Shown here: in pieces, positions 61,570 through 64,000 of the stretch
Position numbering within the stretch: the stretch's first letter is position 1
Layout: each line of letters opens with the position of its first letter
Origin: Candidatus Altimarinota bacterium
Lineage (GTDB): Bacteria; Patescibacteriota; Gracilibacteria; BD1-5; UBA6164
Length of the DNA: 64,000 nucleotides
Reading direction: 5' to 3'
Assembly (NCBI GenBank): GCA_025210615.1
Contig: JAOARJ010000013.1
Location: 140,725-204,724, forward strand
Notes under the pieces: model-generated
Seen by the model: only the letters and a program-made list of their open reading frames with translations
Databases searched by the model: none
Told to the model about the DNA's origin: nothing
Translations under genes and position numbers: made by a program

Positions 61570-63009
61570 TTATAAATTTATACTTTCGTAATCATCTCAA
61601 ATAACTATTTCTATTTTTGTATCAGGATTCTTTGAATAAACAGGTTCTTCAACTTTTATTTGATCTCAAAAAATAAATAAACTAAGTGCTTCAAGAGTTT
61701 TATCTCACTCTTCTAAATTATTATAGTAAATCATTGTCTTTGGATACTGCTTATCTCTTGCGTTTCATACACTATTTTCAGCTGGAATATTAAATCAATA
61801 TTTAATTAAAGCATTTGCAAAATAAGTCGCTAATCATCATTTTCTTGTTGCATTAAAAATATTTATCTTTTCAGGATTTATAAATATTTCAGGATAATTA
61901 AATATTAAATTCGTATATTTTTGAATTTCGCTATAATTTTCTAAATTCTCTATATCTGCTCAAAATGGCAATGTAACACTAAGTCATTTAAAATCTTCTC
62001 TAGGAGGATAATACATAAATCCTCACATTTTGCAATCAATAGGATTAAAAAAACAACTATCATTTAGATTAAAACTCTTTATATTATTTCTATCAATATC
62101 CTTTGCAAACAGTGCTAGGTCTATAATTTCTCAGATTCACATATTTGTTTTTAAATTTTCTTTTAGTGTTAGATATAGTCCTTTTATTTTGCTTGCGTCT
62201 GTTAAATATCACATATTTTGGATTCTATCTTTTATCCCACTGATAATTAATTGTTGTCTTAATGACCTATCAAAGTCACTTGTAGAATGTCTACTTCTGG
62301 CATATTTAAGAGCTGTTTCTCAGTTTAAAGTTTGTAATCCTTTTTTTATTTTAAATGTTTCATATCAATAATTTCAGTCAGGATACTCAGTATCTATTAA
62401 ATCTTCTGGTACATTTACCTCTATTCATCATAATGCATCTATAATTTTTTTAAATCCAGAAAAATCAATATTCGCATAATAATTTATCTCTTCTCCTGTT
62501 ATTTGTTTGATTTTACCTATTAAATCTGTCATCGCTTTAGATTCATCTTGTTTATAAAATCATAATCATCTATAATAAACTTCGTTAAGTTTTCCTTGTC
62601 ATCAATGCGGATAATCCACATACATATCTCTAGGAACAGAGAACATTGATACAGTTTTTAAATCTTTATTTATTTTAACTAAAATCATTGTGTCTGTTAA
62701 ATCAGGAGCATCATGGTCTCAACCTCATTTTCAAGTAAGCAATATTTTTATTTCTCAGTTTTCTACTTTAGTAGGTTTTATTTTATTATCATCAAATCAT
62801 CACATTAAATCAAATCAGATTTCAAAAAGCGGCAAAGCTGAAATAATAATCTTTCAGATTATAAAAACAGTAATAATTGCAATAAAACTAGTAAGAATTC
62901 ATAAAAACTTTCTTCTTTTTATTTTTTTATGCGGAGTTTTAGAGCTGATTTTTTTTAGATTATTAATACTATTTGATTTTTTAGATTTAATTTTTTTCGT
63001 TTTAAACAT
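61570..63009 (-). CDS. LytR-CpsA-Psr (LCP) family protein
   Basis: A 479-residue membrane-anchored LCP protein. N-terminal basic stretch, one helix (FLGILTSFIAIITVFIIGKI), then the LCP domain: KILLTGKGGWDHDAPDLTDT, TVSMFSVPRDMYVDYP (PRD with the catalytic Arg/Asp), and KYARSRHSTSDFDRSLRQQL (R and D of the family). LCP enzymes transfer undecaprenyl-linked polymers onto peptidoglycan or proteins. In an episymbiont it may act on cell-wall glycopolymers. C-terminal domain of about 150 residues is LytR-C-like. Start ATG 63009. Confidence 0.9.
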
Positions 63010-63184
63010 TATATTTTTCTTATACTATATATAGGGAGTAATTTTTTTAAAATTATAAATATAGTTTATTCAAAAATAATATTTTACAAGAAGAAATTTT
63101 ATATAAATTATTTTTTTTGATTTTATTTAGATAATAAGTATTATATTTTAAATTTTCTTACTTTATTATATAAATATAATTTTT

Positions 63185-63556
63185 ATGTGAATAGAAGTTA
63201 CTTTTAATCCAGATTTAGCTCTTAGAAATTATGATAAATTTTTATCGTGAGAAAGAGAAAAAGAAGAATGTATTCCAGAAAATATTATAGAAGGACAAGA
63301 ATATAATTTTTTGAAAAAATGACAAAGATTATATTGGTTTAATGATGAAGAAAAATTTGATTACTGAGAATTACCATTACTTGAAACAGATTGAAATGAA
63401 AATTTATCAAGACCAAAGGCAAGTATAAAAATAATAGAAGCAACACATTTTTTGAAAAATGGAGAAGTTTGGACAAAATGAATCTATAAAGTGATAGAAA
63501 TATTTAATAATAAGCAAGAAATCTACTTTGAATGACTAGCTAGAGTAAAAAAATAG
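63185..63556 (+). CDS. Hypothetical protein (123 aa)
   Basis: A 123-residue protein starting MGIEVTFNPDLALRNYDKFL. Helical N-terminus, then a beta-rich half (QRLYWFNDEEKFDYGELP; ASIKIIEATHFLKNGEVW) that ends in a strand pair (YFEGLARVKK). No motif recognised. ATG-TGA start resembles MG- starts of the twin-promoter genes, but the promoter is not shared. Unknown function. Confidence 0.55.
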
Positions 63557-63681
63557 TCCAAAAATTTTGAACAAAAAATATTATCATTTTTATCATTTAT
63601 AAAATATATAGATGTTTTTTATTAAAAAATAATTTATTAAATAGCTTATTAAAGCTAAAAATACTATATAAAAATAATTAA

Positions 63682-63711
63682 AATAAAAAAAAGTCAAAAA
63701 TAGTTTTGACT
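63682..63711 (-). terminator. Terminator of an unseen minus-strand transcript
   Basis: Arms aagtcaaaa / ttttgactt with loop atag. The A-run before it on the plus strand gives a T-run on the minus strand. No gene is seen directly upstream on that strand. Confidence 0.6.
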
Positions 63712-63719
63712 TATCTAGA

Positions 63720-64000
63720 AAAAGGAATATAGTAGGTCCGTTCGCTCAAGAAAAAGAGCACCTAAAAATAAAATTTAGTTTAGTTATTTCATATAGTTAT
63801 TTAATGAAATTTAAAAACCTAGACTATTATTTTTTTAAGCTATTTTTTAAGTAAGAGCGCTTTAAAATAAACCGAAGAGAAATTAGAAGAGAAAGCACTT
63901 TTTGGGTAAAAGATGAGTAATCATTTACTCTAAAAAGTTTTTCTCTAACTAATATAAAAAAATTGTAAAATTTTTTTGTGTTTAGAGTAAATCTTGAGTA
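63720..64000. other. Non-coding stretch with inverted repeats
   Basis: No frame with TGA as Gly looks coding here. It holds stems such as gagtaa/ttactc (about 63930), gcgctttaa/…aaagcac-like pairs, and ggtccgttcgctc near 63735. The minus-strand terminator at 63682 suggests an RNA running in from beyond 64000. It matches no RNA family I know. Confidence 0.4.

Noticed and set aside
63720..64000. RNase P RNA on the plus strand
   Set aside because: aggtccgttcgctc loosely resembles the P4 strand but lacks GAGGAAAGUCC and the matching 3' strand, and the terminator points to the other strand.

Overview
The window reads as a chromosomal piece of an AT-rich Patescibacteria/CPR bacterium in which UGA encodes glycine (translation table 25), as in Absconditabacteria (SR1) and Gracilibacteria. 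With the standard code nearly every gene is cut by TGA. With TGA as Gly, rpoB, rpoC, metG, pyrG, radA, recR, trpB and others become full length, and only TAA and TAG act as stops. CGG codons are rare, and several sit exactly where domain signatures demand Trp. This suggests a second reassignment (CGG to Trp) and favours Absconditabacterales. Starts are mostly ATG behind A/T-only leaders without a Shine-Dalgarno sequence. Many transcription units end in short hairpins with T-runs.

Layout. 1-2800: a decayed island with a truncated CDS, small membrane peptides, a CHAT/caspase-like protein and frameshifted genes. 2867-9518: a large unknown protein, a class III aminotransferase, an RluA pseudouridine synthase and a minus-strand cluster of pilin-like genes. 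9761-16262: a membrane protein, a sigma-region-4/HARE-like regulator, GNAT, cupin, HD and YjdF proteins, and metG. 16316-21742: two unknown proteins with near-identical promoters flank a secreted TPR-like protein, dut, rpmG and a tandem pair of roughly 340-360 nt structured ncRNAs on the minus strand, which I do not recognise. 21758-25597: an ABC-F ATPase and an M23 peptidase with a C-terminal SLH-like region. 25600-26604: a gene-poor, repeat-rich kilobase.

26605-34371: rpoB and rpoC, separated by a GC-rich palindrome. 34471-42083: a secreted protein, a pilin fused to a FISUMP-like domain, a YvcK/CofD-like protein and a trypsin-like protease. 42203-46985: a minus-strand run of radA, a YigZ-like gene, an SDR, a CmpX/MscS-like membrane protein and an RsmB/NOP2-type RNA methyltransferase. 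47047-48558: a Fic/Doc-type toxin gene with a frameshift, its small partner, and an ImmA-like peptidase. 48753-55178: two surface proteins sharing an N-terminal module, tRNA-Leu(CAA), a lipoprotein, and a trpR-trpB operon with no trpA. 55258-63556: recR, a second GNAT, a DUF457-type membrane protein, a Fur-like regulator, pyrG and an LCP-family protein. 63557-64000: no gene seen, but a minus-strand terminator points to a transcript entering from beyond the window.

As a whole the content fits a host-dependent episymbiont: information processing is well represented, biosynthesis is sparse (aminotransferase, CTP synthase, lone TrpB), and a large share is envelope or surface machinery (pilins, RCC1-like and fibrinogen-like proteins, secreted protease, M23, LCP). 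Multi-hairpin GC-rich palindromes recur between genes.
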